Assembly (NCBI RefSeq): GCF_900460245.1
Contig: NZ_UHIP01000001.1
Coordinates: forward strand, 2,604,001 to 2,668,000
Origin: Vibrio fluvialis
GTDB lineage: Bacteria; Pseudomonadota; Gammaproteobacteria; Enterobacterales; Vibrionaceae
Length of the DNA stretch: 64,000 nt
Direction of reading: 5' to 3'
Shown: positions 37,045 to 47,914 of the stretch, piece after piece
Position numbering within the stretch: the first letter of the stretch is position 1
Layout of the letters: every line of letters begins with the position of its first letter
The notes under the pieces: generated by a model
Databases searched by the model: none
What the model saw: only the letters and a program-made list of their open reading frames with translations
Told to the model about the DNA's origin: nothing
Program-made: the position numbers and the translations under genes

Positions 37045-38490
37045 TTACTCGGTGCCACCAACGGTCAGCGCGTCGAGTTTGAGTGTGGGTTGTCCAACCC
37101 CGACCGGCACGCTCTGCCCCGCTTTACCACACACACCAACGCCGCGGTCAATGCTCAGGTCGTTGCCCACCATCGATACTTGCTGCATTGCTTCAATACC
37201 CGAACCGATCAATGTGGCGCCTTTAATCGGGCGAGTCACCTTACCGTTTTCAATCAGGTACGCTTCCGATGCAGAGAACACGAACTTGCCGGAGGTGATG
37301 TCCACCTGGCCACCACCAAAGTTGGGCGCGTAGACGCCTTTTTTCACGGTTGAGATGATCTCTTCCGGCGTATGCTGACCCGGCAGCATGTAGGTGTTGG
37401 TCATACGAGGCATCGGCAGATGTGCGTATGATTCACGGCGACCGTTACCCGTTGGCGCCACTCCCATCAGGCGCGCGTTGAGCTTGTCTTGCATGTAACC
37501 TTTCAGCACACCGTTTTCGATCAGCACGTTGTACTGGCCATTGACACCTTCATCGTCGACGTTGAGTGAGCCACGCAGATCTTTCAGCGTACCGTCATCG
37601 ACGATGGTGCACAGATCTGAGGTCACTTTCTTGCCCATTTTGCCCGAGAACACCGACGAGCCTTTGCGGTTAAAGTCGCCTTCCAGGCCATGACCAACCG
37701 CTTCGTGCAATAGCACGCCCGGCCAACCTGACCCCAGAACCACAGGCATAGTGCCCGCAGGAGCCGCAACAGCTTCTAAGTTCACCAATGCCTGGCGAAT
37801 CGCTTCATCCGCGTAAGCAAACGCCATTTTCTGACCATTCTCTTCGGTCAGGAAGTAATCGTAGTTGAAGCGGCCACCGCCACCCGCGCTACCGCGCTCA
37901 CGGCGATCGCCTTTCTGTGCCAGCACACTGATTGACAGGCGCACCAGCGGACGAATGTCGCCTGCATAAGTACCATCAGTTGCCGCCACCAGCATCTGCT
38001 CATGGACGCCGCTCAGGCTGACGGAAACTTCCTGGATCAGCGGCTCTTTGGTCCGGATGTAAGCATCCAACTGCATCAACAGTTCGGTTTTCTTCTGCTT
38101 TTCCCAGCTTTGCAGCGGGTTGTCTGCCGCGTAGTAGCTTTGATTGTCAGAACGCTTAAACGCCTGCACACGGCCATTCTGGCCTTGCTGAGCGATACCG
38201 CGAGCCGCAATCGCGCTCTGCTTTAAGCCTTCCAACTGAATCTGATCAGAGTAAGCAAAACCGGTTTTTTCGCCTGTCACGGCACGTACACCAACACCGC
38301 AGTCGATATTGAACGAGCCGTCTTTAATAATGCTGTCTTCCAGCACCAGTGACTCATGCCAGCTGGATTGAAAGTAAATATCCGCATAATCAATTTCACG
38401 AGTGGCGATGGTCGCCAGAGTGTCAGCGATATCTTGCTCTGTCAGCCCTGCGGGGGTTAATAGTGCTTCTTCAATTCGGGTAATACTCAT
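37045..38490 (-). CDS. tldD: Metalloprotease TldD
   Basis: A 481-residue zinc metalloprotease that works with TldE/PmbA to degrade unfolded peptides and to process modified peptides and antitoxins. The zinc motif HExxxH is seen in [33 protein letters not shown] and the C-terminal [19 protein letters not shown] are conserved. It begins 2 bases after the nitrilase gene, suggesting a single transcript. The partner gene pmbA is not in this window. Confidence 0.96.
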   Translation of the reverse strand: MSITRIEEALLTPAGLTEQDIADTLATIATREIDYADIYFQSSWHESLVLEDSIIKDGSFNIDCGVGVRAVTGEKTGFAYSDQIQLEGLKQSAIAARGIAQQGQNGRVQAFKRSDNQSYYAADNPLQSWEKQKKTELLMQLDAYIRTKEPLIQEVSVSLSGVHEQMLVAATDGTYAGDIRPLVRLSISVLAQKGDRRERGSAGGGGRFNYDYFLTEENGQKMAFAYADEAIRQALVNLEAVAAPAGTMPVVLGSGWPGVLLHEAVGHGLEGDFNRKGSSVFSGKMGKKVTSDLCTIVDDGTLKDLRGSLNVDDEGVNGQYNVLIENGVLKGYMQDKLNARLMGVAPTGNGRRESYAHLPMPRMTNTYMLPGQHTPEEIISTVKKGVYAPNFGGGQVDITSGKFVFSASEAYLIENGKVTRPIKGATLIGSGIEAMQQVSMVGNDLSIDRGVGVCGKAGQSVPVGVGQPTLKLDALTVGGTE

Positions 38491-38492
38491 AG

Positions 38493-39320
38493 CTAACTCT
38501 TTTTCTCTTTAAATTGATTATCAAAGCGCGTGTGCTCAATGATAGGCATGGTCAGGCGGACTTGATCCACCTGATGCAAATCGATGTCAGCAACCAACGT
38601 GGCCGCCTCCTGCTCCAGCGAAGCCACGACTTCACCCCACGGGTTAATCACCATTGAATGTCCCCAGGTCTCACGGCCACAAGGATGATGCCCCCCCTGG
38701 CCGACTGCGACGACCCAACATTGGGTTTCAATCGCTCGGGCGCGCAGCAGCACTTCCCAGTGCGCACGTCCGGTGACTGCGGTAAACGCCGCGGGCACCA
38801 GTAAAATTTGCGCTCCCTGACGGCGCAGCTGCGAATAAAGATGCGGGAAACGCACATCATAACAAATCGACAGTCCCAACTGACCAAACGGCGTCGAAAC
38901 CACCGTCAATCCATCGCCCGGCGTAAAGGTTTCCGATTCGCGGTAACGTTGGTGACTGTCGGCGACATCCACATCAAACATGTGCAGCTTATCATAATGT
39001 GCTACCGCTTCGCCTTGTGGATTAAATAAAATCGATGTGGTAGTCACGCCACTGGCACGTGCGACAGGCATACTGCCCACCAGCAGCCAAACCTGATTCT
39101 TGCGCGCAATCTCGGCCAGTTCTCGTTGAATCGGGCCCTCGCCCATCGGTTCAGCGTGTTGGTGATAATCGCTGCGAGTGCCAAACACCACTGCATTTTC
39201 TGGCGTCACCAGCCAAGTCGCTCCCTGAGCCGCCAGCGCTTTGGCTTGCGTCGCGATGTAGGCCAGATTGTCTGCGACGACCGGGCCTGAGGTCATTTGA
39301 ATGATGCCGACACGTTCCAT
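38493..39320 (-). CDS. Carbon-nitrogen hydrolase (Nit1/deaminated glutathione amidase-like)
   Basis: A 275-residue nitrilase-superfamily amidase. The Glu-Lys-Cys triad is visible in [22 protein letters not shown] and [13 protein letters not shown]. These residues and the sequence around HMFDVD resemble YbeM/Nit1, which removes deaminated glutathione, so that is the best guess for the substrate. The start ATG has AAGGAT upstream; an extension of six residues is possible. It lies between yhdP and tldD, spaced by 10 and 2 bases. Confidence 0.88.
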   Translation of the reverse strand: MERVGIIQMTSGPVVADNLAYIATQAKALAAQGATWLVTPENAVVFGTRSDYHQHAEPMGEGPIQRELAEIARKNQVWLLVGSMPVARASGVTTTSILFNPQGEAVAHYDKLHMFDVDVADSHQRYRESETFTPGDGLTVVSTPFGQLGLSICYDVRFPHLYSQLRRQGAQILLVPAAFTAVTGRAHWEVLLRARAIETQCWVVAVGQGGHHPCGRETWGHSMVINPWGEVVASLEQEAATLVADIDLHQVDQVRLTMPIIEHTRFDNQFKEKKS

Positions 39321-39330
39321 GTGTTTATCC

Positions 39331-42300
39331 TTATTCAACCAGCTTTCTGAGTTTTTTCGGTAACTTGAATTCGCCTCTGCTGCGCGACAGCTCTTTCACC
39401 GTCGGAGAGTCGAGCGGGCCTTTCACTTCGTAGTTAACCTGAGTGAAGATCTCGACTACGGGTGAAATCACCGTGGTCACCGCCAGCACATACAGCGCTG
39501 TGGCCGGGGTTACCGCAAAAGCGGTGAGTACCGGAATGCCGGAAGTAATATCCGGCACAAAATTTACTTCAGCGTCGACCATGCGCGTATTGAGGTCGGC
39601 CAGGCCTTTGATGGTCATTTCACCGGCCACCGCATCCATCTTGATGTTATTGGTGACAAACACGCCCTGCGACAACTCACCGCTGCCCGTAATCGAGTTA
39701 AACGCCATCCCTTTATCAAACACGTCGCTAAAGTCGAGCTGCATCTTGCGGATGATCGAATCAAGGCTGAACAGGCCAAGCAGACGCGCGGCACCGCTGA
39801 CATTGGAGATCACCCCTTTACCCAGTTTAGTCTCGAGATTGCCCTGCAGCGTATTCACTTTCATCGACCACGGCGCGCCATCCCATTGGGTACGGCTCGA
39901 CATCTCAAACGGTGCTTTCTGAATCCCTGAACTGATACCAAACCGCTCCATCAGGTCGCTGTTGTTGTCACCTTTCATGTCCAGATTCATTTCGGTTCGA
40001 CTGGTGGTATCGGTGAGTGTCCAACTGCCGTTGATATGCACCTGGTTGGTTCCGCTGGCAACGTCGATGCGTTTCCACATCAAGGTGTTGCCATGACGCT
40101 CGAAATCCATGTTGAGCTTGCCGACTTTATAACCCTGCAGCCAGAAATCGTCGATCACCAGAGTCAGATTCGGCATCAGCGCATGGAACTGGCGATCAAA
40201 GTCTGAAATCAGTGGGGTATTTTGTTTATCAACATCCACCAGCGGCGCTTTGCCGGCGCTGTTGTCCAACTGCGGCAGATAAACGTGCAAACGCTTCAGC
40301 GATACCGACAGGTCATAAGGTTCAATATAGTTGGCCTGACCATTCACTTCCTGGCTATCAATGTTCATCAGCCAGCCGAGATCTTTTTCCCGCGCAGTGA
40401 AATTGACGTCATGCCACTCAATGCCGGCCAGAGTCAGCTCTTTCACCTTCAAATCAACCCGCTGCGGCAACGGAATCTCCGGCGTATTAAGGGAATCCAG
40501 TGCTGCGAGCTTAGTGGATTTCGTCTGAGGTTCGTCACTTGCTACGGAGATCCAGTCATCCAGATTGAATTTATCCGTACGCACCTGCGCGTGATGGCCG
40601 ACAACCGGACTGATTTTGAAACTGCCCTGACCCAACACTAAATTGGTAGCGGTCAGTACCGGTGTCTTTTTGGTAATGTCGATCTCAGCCTGATATTTAG
40701 CATTGGGCAGCTGCAGCCGCGCGGAAATCGCTTCCTGATTACCCGAAGCCTGCAAACGTGCACTGCCCGGTGTATTGATGGCTTTACTCAGCGGGTACGG
40801 ATAACGACTGGCCACGCGCTTGAGGTTCGCTTGTGCATCAATCTGATAGGTGAAACCCACATCATTGAGCTGAATATCCACCCCCATCTGCCAAGGAGCG
40901 TCACCCTGCAACCTGCTTAGCCAGCGACTGCCGACATAAGGTGTTAACGGCTTAATGTCCCAGTCACCCACCAAATCGATATTCACCGCATAGCCTTGTT
41001 GGGCACTCTCGCCTTTGAAATCAAACGAGATGGGTTGATCCAGCAGTTTGGCCGACAGCCCGGCAGCCGTCACCACATCATTGTCAAACTTGATTCGGCC
41101 CGAGACCGCTTCGAGCGTCATGGGCGGTGAATCGATTTCAACGTGATTGCGTTTGAGATCCGCCCAGCCCCAGGCGCGCGGCTCTTTGTCCGTGGTAAAC
41201 GGAATGTTGAGCTGAAACTCGGAGTTGACCTCACCGCTGACCTGAATCGCGGTCAGTGCGGCGCCCACCGAGTCCACCAGCGGAGTCGCGGTCATGTAAT
41301 CGCGTACCGCATTGCCCTGAGCAACCGCGGTCGCTTCAATTTCAATATGCCCATCTGGCGCCAGTTCAGGAATGCGGCCGGTAATGCGCTTGGCCTTCAC
41401 ATCCATCAGAGTGGCTGAATGCGAGTCGAGGTACATGGCGTCATTTTCAAACAACAGGTCAAGCTGCATGTCGGTGATCGCCGGCCAGGCGGTATCAAAA
41501 CTGAATTTACCGTCTTGCAGTCCGACCCAAGCCTGAAAAATACCGTTGTGATGGCGATAAGGGAAATCTCCCAACTCTCCGTACCACACCAGCTTGGCGG
41601 TTTTGACTTTACCGCCCTGAATCGCAGTAGAAAGGTAGTCGGTCAGGTCATGACCAAGCGCCAGCGTTGGCAGATAGCGCCAGGTTTCGCCTGCGTTGTA
41701 AGCGTCCGCTTCAGCATAAAACGACAGGAACGGGCTCTTCTCTTTGGGGAAATCGAGACGAAACGCACCAAGCACCTGCAGATCCGGCGTTGCCGCCGTC
41801 ACTTTATCGGCCCACAACGACCAGCCGGCGTCATCACTTTGCCACACCAGATCCACTTGTCCCTGACGAATATTGAGTGGCGCCTGGAACACTTCACCAT
41901 ACGGCAACTCATCATCAACCAGTGAGGCTTTGATCACCGCTTTGGTCGGCGTGCCGGAAATTTGAGCCTGCAGATGATGCACTTCTGGCAACAGTTCCCA
42001 CTGCGCCATCGCGCCATCCGTTAGCGTGGCCGAGTAACGCAGCGGCGCCTCATCAGCTCCTTGCGCGATCCGTAAGTCTTCCACCAGGCCGCTGGGTTTC
42101 AGTTGCTCCAGCAGTTGATTTGTCTGTTTGGATTCTGGCACCAGTTTGATCAATGGCAGCAGGGCTTTGATGTCGAGTTGCGACACATTCAGGCGCCATT
42201 GCTGGGGTTGCCAGTCAAGCGCAGCGTCCACTTCCGGCCAAGGCGTATCGTCCGTGCGCAGTTGAAGTGAGTGAGCATTTACCTGCCAGCCCTTTGCTGT

Positions 42301-43221
42301 CGGCGACAGTTGCACGATGCCTGATTCCAGCAGCAGTTCATGACGCTCATTTTCCTGCCACACCAACTCAGACGGTTTGAGTTCCACATACCCGTCGACA
42401 GGCTGGCTGTTTTTCAGCGTCATCCAGGCATTAAAGCTGACTACGCCACGCTCAATGCCCGTTTCATCTTTCAAATAGCGACTCAACCAAGGGCGTACCC
42501 GTAGCTTGTCAGCACTAACGTAGAAATCACCGGAGATATCGCCGAGCGAACCGTGGTCTTCGAAGTTAGCACTCACTTGCAATGAGTTAATTTCAGTATC
42601 AGCGATGCTGATTTCACCATCCGCAAAGTGGCGTTTACCTTTGTTCTTCCAGTGCAGCTTATCGATGTCCAGTTGGCGCATATCGCCCGCCAGAGTCTGG
42701 TAAAGCACGGTGGAATCTTGCACGGTGAAATCGTCGAGCTGACGCAAAAACAGGTCATCGAGACGCTGCAGAATTTTGCTCTGCGCATTCGATTCGCTTG
42801 AGTCATTGGCCGAATCATCCGCTTGGTTGAGACGCGTCCAGTCAATGGAACGAATATCCAGCTTGAGCTGATGAATAACCAGATTCGCGATAACTGGTTC
42901 ACGTTGCAGGACGGTTTGTACCAAGTCGAATTCGACGTCAATCCGTCCGGTGTTGAACTGAATTTTGCTGCCATCCGGCAGATTGGCCTGCACACCTTGC
43001 AGAGCCAGGGAGGGGTGCGTGTTTCGCCAGAAACCACGCACATCCGTGATCACAAATTGTATATGGCTCTGCTCGCTGACCCAGTCCTGAATTTCGCCTT
43101 TAAAGCGGTTCATTTCCGGTAACAGCACGCGCAGAGCCGTGATGGCGATGGCCAACAAAACTAACAGGCTGACCAGCAGCCACAATACAATTCGCCCAAG
43201 GCGAGTTAAGGTTGAGATCAC
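39331..43221 (-). CDS. yhdP: AsmA-like inter-membrane phospholipid transport protein YhdP
   Basis: A 1296-residue protein with one N-terminal membrane anchor (IVLWLLVSLLVLLAIAITAL) and a very long periplasmic beta-rich body (DUF3971 then the AsmA-like C-terminal domain, GLADLNTRMVDAEVNFVPDI near the end). YhdP, TamB and YdbH form bridges that move phospholipids from the inner to the outer membrane. It lies 11 bases after rng on the same strand and before the nitrilase gene, the usual order. Confidence 0.94.
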   Translation of the reverse strand: MISTLTRLGRIVLWLLVSLLVLLAIAITALRVLLPEMNRFKGEIQDWVSEQSHIQFVITDVRGFWRNTHPSLALQGVQANLPDGSKIQFNTGRIDVEFDLVQTVLQREPVIANLVIHQLKLDIRSIDWTRLNQADDSANDSSESNAQSKILQRLDDLFLRQLDDFTVQDSTVLYQTLAGDMRQLDIDKLHWKNKGKRHFADGEISIADTEINSLQVSANFEDHGSLGDISGDFYVSADKLRVRPWLSRYLKDETGIERGVVSFNAWMTLKNSQPVDGYVELKPSELVWQENERHELLLESGIVQLSPTAKGWQVNAHSLQLRTDDTPWPEVDAALDWQPQQWRLNVSQLDIKALLPLIKLVPESKQTNQLLEQLKPSGLVEDLRIAQGADEAPLRYSATLTDGAMAQWELLPEVHHLQAQISGTPTKAVIKASLVDDELPYGEVFQAPLNIRQGQVDLVWQSDDAGWSLWADKVTAATPDLQVLGAFRLDFPKEKSPFLSFYAEADAYNAGETWRYLPTLALGHDLTDYLSTAIQGGKVKTAKLVWYGELGDFPYRHHNGIFQAWVGLQDGKFSFDTAWPAITDMQLDLLFENDAMYLDSHSATLMDVKAKRITGRIPELAPDGHIEIEATAVAQGNAVRDYMTATPLVDSVGAALTAIQVSGEVNSEFQLNIPFTTDKEPRAWGWADLKRNHVEIDSPPMTLEAVSGRIKFDNDVVTAAGLSAKLLDQPISFDFKGESAQQGYAVNIDLVGDWDIKPLTPYVGSRWLSRLQGDAPWQMGVDIQLNDVGFTYQIDAQANLKRVASRYPYPLSKAINTPGSARLQASGNQEAISARLQLPNAKYQAEIDITKKTPVLTATNLVLGQGSFKISPVVGHHAQVRTDKFNLDDWISVASDEPQTKSTKLAALDSLNTPEIPLPQRVDLKVKELTLAGIEWHDVNFTAREKDLGWLMNIDSQEVNGQANYIEPYDLSVSLKRLHVYLPQLDNSAGKAPLVDVDKQNTPLISDFDRQFHALMPNLTLVIDDFWLQGYKVGKLNMDFERHGNTLMWKRIDVASGTNQVHINGSWTLTDTTSRTEMNLDMKGDNNSDLMERFGISSGIQKAPFEMSSRTQWDGAPWSMKVNTLQGNLETKLGKGVISNVSGAARLLGLFSLDSIIRKMQLDFSDVFDKGMAFNSITGSGELSQGVFVTNNIKMDAVAGEMTIKGLADLNTRMVDAEVNFVPDITSGIPVLTAFAVTPATALYVLAVTTVISPVVEIFTQVNYEVKGPLDSPTVKELSRSRGEFKLPKKLRKLVE

Positions 43222-43232
43222 CCGTAGTCCTA

Positions 43233-44702
43233 TTACATCATCACGACATCAAATTGCTCTTGCACATACAAAGGTTCGGCCTGAATACGTACTTCCTTAC
43301 CGATGAACACTTCCAGTTCCGCCAGTGAATGTGATTCATCACCTTGCAGGGTCTCAGCGACCGCAGGTGAGGCATACACCACAAACTTGTCGGCGTCGTA
43401 GGCGCGGTTCACACGAGTAATTTCACGCAGAATTTCAAAGCACACCGTTTCCACCGTTTTCACCGTACCGCGGCCTTCACAAGTTGGACAGGTAGAACAC
43501 AGCACATGTTCAATACTTTCGCGCGTACGTTTACGGGTCATTTCCACCAAGCCGAGTTGAGTGAAACCGTTGATGTTGGTTTTCACACGATCTTTGCTCA
43601 GTGCCGCGTCGAGTGAAGTTAGTACTCGCTTACGATGCTCTTCTGAAATCATATCGATGAAGTCGATAATGATGATGCCACCCAGATTGCGCAGACGCAG
43701 CTGGCGCGCAATCGCCTGAGTCGCTTCGATGTTGGTGTTGAAGATAGTCTCTTCCAGATTACGACGACCCACAAAGGCACCAGTATTGATATCGATGGTG
43801 GTCATGGCTTCCGTCTGATCGATGATCAGGTAGCCGCCCGATTTGAGTTCCACTTTGCGCTCCAGAGAACGCTGAATCTCATTTTCGGTGTCGTACATAT
43901 CGAAAATAGGTTTATCGCCTTCGTACAGCTCCAGCTTGTCGGTCAGCTCCGGCACAAACTCGGACGTGAACTCCAGCAGGTTTTCATATTCCAGACGGGA
44001 GTCGACCAGAATTTTGGTCAGGTCGGTGCCAACGAAATCACGCAGAATACGCTGAGCAAGGCCCAGTTCCCCATACAGAGTTGAACGGTTTTTGTATTTC
44101 TCGCGACGCTCCATCACTTTGCACCACAAGCGCTTGAGGAACGCGGCATCTTGCGCCAGCTCTTTCTCTTTCGCCGCTTCAGCTGCGGTGCGGATGATGA
44201 AGCCACCGTGCTCATCACAGTAGTGGGCAACGACTTCTTTGAGACGTTCACGCTCGGCTTCGCTTTCAATCCGCTGCGATACGCCGACATGGCTGGCACC
44301 CGGCATATAAACCAGATAACGCGAAGGTAAGGTGATATCGGTGGTCAGACGCGCGCCTTTGGTGCCGAGCGGATCTTTGACCACTTGCACCACGATATCC
44401 TGTCCCTGGCGAACCAGCTCAGAAATGTCACGCACCTGAAATTGTTGTTTCTCGGTTTCGGCCACACACTCGGTGTGCGGTACGATGTCAGAGGCATGGA
44501 GAAAAGCCGCTTTGTCGAGCCCGATGTCGACAAACGCCGCTTGCATACCCGGCAGGACACGACTGACTTTACCTTTATAGATATTGCCGACAATGCCCCG
44601 TTTTGCTTCACGTTCGATATGGATTTCTTGAAGGACACCGCCTTCAATCATCGCCACGCGAGTTTCACTCGGCGTGACGTTTAAGAGCAACTCTGCACTC
44701 AT
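43233..44702 (-). CDS. rng: Ribonuclease G
   Basis: A 489-residue endoribonuclease that matures the 5' end of 16S rRNA and cuts some mRNAs. An N-terminal S1 domain (GNIYKGKVSRVLPGMQAAFVD) is followed by the RNase E/G catalytic domain with TTIDINTGAFVGRRN, where the catalytic aspartates coordinate magnesium, and IIDFIDM. The zinc-link cysteines are in CSTCPTCEGRG. It lacks the long C-terminal scaffold of RNase E, so it is RNase G. It is preceded by maf and followed by yhdP. Confidence 0.96.
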   Translation of the reverse strand: MSAELLLNVTPSETRVAMIEGGVLQEIHIEREAKRGIVGNIYKGKVSRVLPGMQAAFVDIGLDKAAFLHASDIVPHTECVAETEKQQFQVRDISELVRQGQDIVVQVVKDPLGTKGARLTTDITLPSRYLVYMPGASHVGVSQRIESEAERERLKEVVAHYCDEHGGFIIRTAAEAAKEKELAQDAAFLKRLWCKVMERREKYKNRSTLYGELGLAQRILRDFVGTDLTKILVDSRLEYENLLEFTSEFVPELTDKLELYEGDKPIFDMYDTENEIQRSLERKVELKSGGYLIIDQTEAMTTIDINTGAFVGRRNLEETIFNTNIEATQAIARQLRLRNLGGIIIIDFIDMISEEHRKRVLTSLDAALSKDRVKTNINGFTQLGLVEMTRKRTRESIEHVLCSTCPTCEGRGTVKTVETVCFEILREITRVNRAYDADKFVVYASPAVAETLQGDESHSLAELEVFIGKEVRIQAEPLYVQEQFDVVMM

Positions 44703-44725
44703 GAGCGCACCTCAATAGTTTTAAA

Positions 44726-45292
44726 TTATAAGAATTCGTGCAAGAGCTGGTCAGTTTCGTAGAGGGGTAGCCCGACGACGGCGTAATAGCTACCTTCTAT
44801 TCTTGTTACAAATCGTCCACCCAATCCCTGAATGCCATAACTGCCAGCTTTATCGCGAGGTTCACCGCTTTGCCAATATTGTTCGATTTCTTCTGCTGAC
44901 AAAACTTTAAACCATACATCTGTGGTCACTACCACAGAACGAACCTGCTGTTGTGTAGCGACCGTTACCGCCGTCATCACCTGATGACGGTTACCTGATA
45001 AGTGTTGCAACATCCGTTGTGCGTCCGCAAAGTCATGCGGTTTTTCCAGCACCAGTCCATCCTGAACGACAATGGTGTCAGAACCCAGTACCACAACGTC
45101 TTCTGCCGCCAGTTGCAAACCAGCCAGCGCTTTATCACGTGATAAACGTTCTACGTACTGCGCTGCGTTTTCGTCACTTTGCTGGGATTCCTCAACATTG
45201 GGAACCAGAATCTCAAACTGATACCCCAGTTGAGACAGCAATTCCCGGCGTCGCGGCGAACCCGATGCCAGGATCAGTTTTCTGTTAATCAT
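44726..45292 (-). CDS. maf: Maf family nucleotide pyrophosphatase (YhdE type)
   Basis: A 188-residue nucleoside triphosphate pyrophosphatase. The phosphate-binding [16 protein letters not shown] and the catalytic [10 protein letters not shown] loop are intact, with [12 protein letters not shown] near the C-terminus. Members of the YhdE type hydrolyse dTTP, UTP and modified pyrimidine nucleotides. The position between mreD and rng is the standard one for YhdE rather than YceF. Confidence 0.94.
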   Translation of the reverse strand: MINRKLILASGSPRRRELLSQLGYQFEILVPNVEESQQSDENAAQYVERLSRDKALAGLQLAAEDVVVLGSDTIVVQDGLVLEKPHDFADAQRMLQHLSGNRHQVMTAVTVATQQQVRSVVVTTDVWFKVLSAEEIEQYWQSGEPRDKAGSYGIQGLGGRFVTRIEGSYYAVVGLPLYETDQLLHEFL

Positions 45293-45301
45293 TGTTGGCC
45301 A

Positions 45302-45790
45302 CTATTTCACATGCCAGTGACGCCGCACTCGGCGCAGCAATAAAAACAACCACGGCCAAAGTATACAGCTAATTAAACCACTCCAGAGTGACAAAGGGTT
45401 GAATGTCACATCCTGAATCAAATATTCGCCGAAGAAAATCAGCACTTCCAGCGCCATCGACAGCAGGCCAATCACGATCGACTGTTGCCACAGAGCCATG
45501 TTACGCAGCACCAGGAAGTTCATCGCGACGATGTAGACCACAATCGACATCATCATGCCGCGAATACCGAGCGTGGAACCGAGCAGCAAATCCCACAGCA
45601 AGCCCATGACCAGCGCCGTTCCAACGTTGACACGATGTGGCAAAGCACAGACCCAGTAACAGGTCACCAGCAGCAGCCAGGACGGTCTGAGCAAGTCCAG
45701 CGAACCCGGCCATGGAATAGTCTGCAAGACTAATGCAAAGAAGAATGAGGCCCAGATAACCAAACGGCCTGCCCAATCATTATTGGCCAT
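45302..45790 (-). CDS. mreD: Rod shape-determining protein MreD
   Basis: A 162-residue inner-membrane protein with about five helices (IWASFFFALVLQTIPWPGSL, LLVTCYWVCALPHRVNVGTA and MGLLWDLLLGSTLGIRGM, the conserved MreD segment). It is part of the elongasome with MreB, MreC, RodZ and PBP2. Its start overlaps the mreC stop by 11 bases. Confidence 0.95.
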   Translation of the reverse strand: MANNDWAGRLVIWASFFFALVLQTIPWPGSLDLLRPSWLLLVTCYWVCALPHRVNVGTALVMGLLWDLLLGSTLGIRGMMMSIVVYIVAMNFLVLRNMALWQQSIVIGLLSMALEVLIFFGEYLIQDVTFNPLSLWSGLISCILWPWLFLLLRRVRRHWHVK

Positions 45791-46667
45791 TGCTTAAGCC
45801 CTCGGTCATTGATTGATTTTCCGCACTCATCGCTTTTTGTTGACGATCTTCGTTCGGCCAAATCAGCAGCAGGTAGCGCAGACGATCAAAATCCACCACA
45901 GGCTTGGCTTTGATCGAGGCAAACTCACGGCGGGTGTCTTTATCCACTTCCGACACGTAAGCAACCGGATACCCTTCCGGGTAAACGCCCCCCAGACCGG
46001 AAGTCACCAGTAGGTCACCCACTTCGATATCTGTGCTGGTTGCGATGTGCTCAAGCTGAATCTCATCCGTCTGGCCGTTGCCTGAGGCAATAACACGAAT
46101 GTCGTTACGAATATTCTGCACCGGAATGGCGTTGTTTGGGTCAATCAGCAGCAGCACGCGGCTGTTGTGCGCCGCCACGAACGTGACCTGGCCAACAATA
46201 CCTTTTTCGTTGATCACCGGCTGACCTTCATAAACACCATCAACCCGGCCTTTATCGATCACTACCTGATGACGATACGGCGAGGTGTCCACCGCCATCA
46301 CTTCCGTGACCACTTTCTTTTCATCACGGACAAACGAGGAACCGAGCAACTTGCGCAGGCGTTGGTTTTCTTCGCGATACTGATCCAACAGGATCAAATC
46401 GCTTTTCAGCGTCAGCACATCCCGTTTGAGGGCACGGTTCGATTCCATCAGTTGCTGACGGGAATTGAAATTTTCGTAGAAACCATCAAACATGCTGCGC
46501 GGCAGGTCGGCAGCATACTGAATTGGAGCGACTAAGCTATTGAGTAAAAAACGCACATGTGAGAATGCGCCTAAACGACTATCAGCCAGCATAAGGCTGG
46601 CTGACAAAACAACCGCGAAAAACAGGCGCAGCTGAAGGGATGGTCCACGACCAAATATTGGCTTCAT
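45780..46667 (-). CDS. mreC: Rod shape-determining protein MreC
   Basis: A 295-residue bitopic protein with one N-terminal membrane helix (LRLFFAVVLSASLMLAD), a coiled coil (about residues 65-110, ESNRALKRDVLTLKSDLILL) and the two-barrel periplasmic domain (VMAVDTSPYRHQVVIDKGRV, GVVYEGQPV-like, LVTSGLGGVYPEGYPVAYV). It scaffolds the elongation complex outside the inner membrane. It lies 54 bases after mreB. Confidence 0.96.
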   Translation of the reverse strand: MKPIFGRGPSLQLRLFFAVVLSASLMLADSRLGAFSHVRFLLNSLVAPIQYAADLPRSMFDGFYENFNSRQQLMESNRALKRDVLTLKSDLILLDQYREENQRLRKLLGSSFVRDEKKVVTEVMAVDTSPYRHQVVIDKGRVDGVYEGQPVINEKGIVGQVTFVAAHNSRVLLLIDPNNAIPVQNIRNDIRVIASGNGQTDEIQLEHIATSTDIEVGDLLVTSGLGGVYPEGYPVAYVSEVDKDTRREFASIKAKPVVDFDRLRYLLLIWPNEDRQQKAMSAENQSMTEGLSNGQ

Positions 46668-46721
46668 CTTATAACAATCCTAGAGTGTATTCGGGCGCCC
46701 TTGCGAGCGCCTGACAAGCCA

Positions 46722-47876
<1,155 letters not shown>

Positions 47877-47914
47877 CTAACAGATTCCTAACTTGGGTTA
47901 GAAAAAATCGCGAA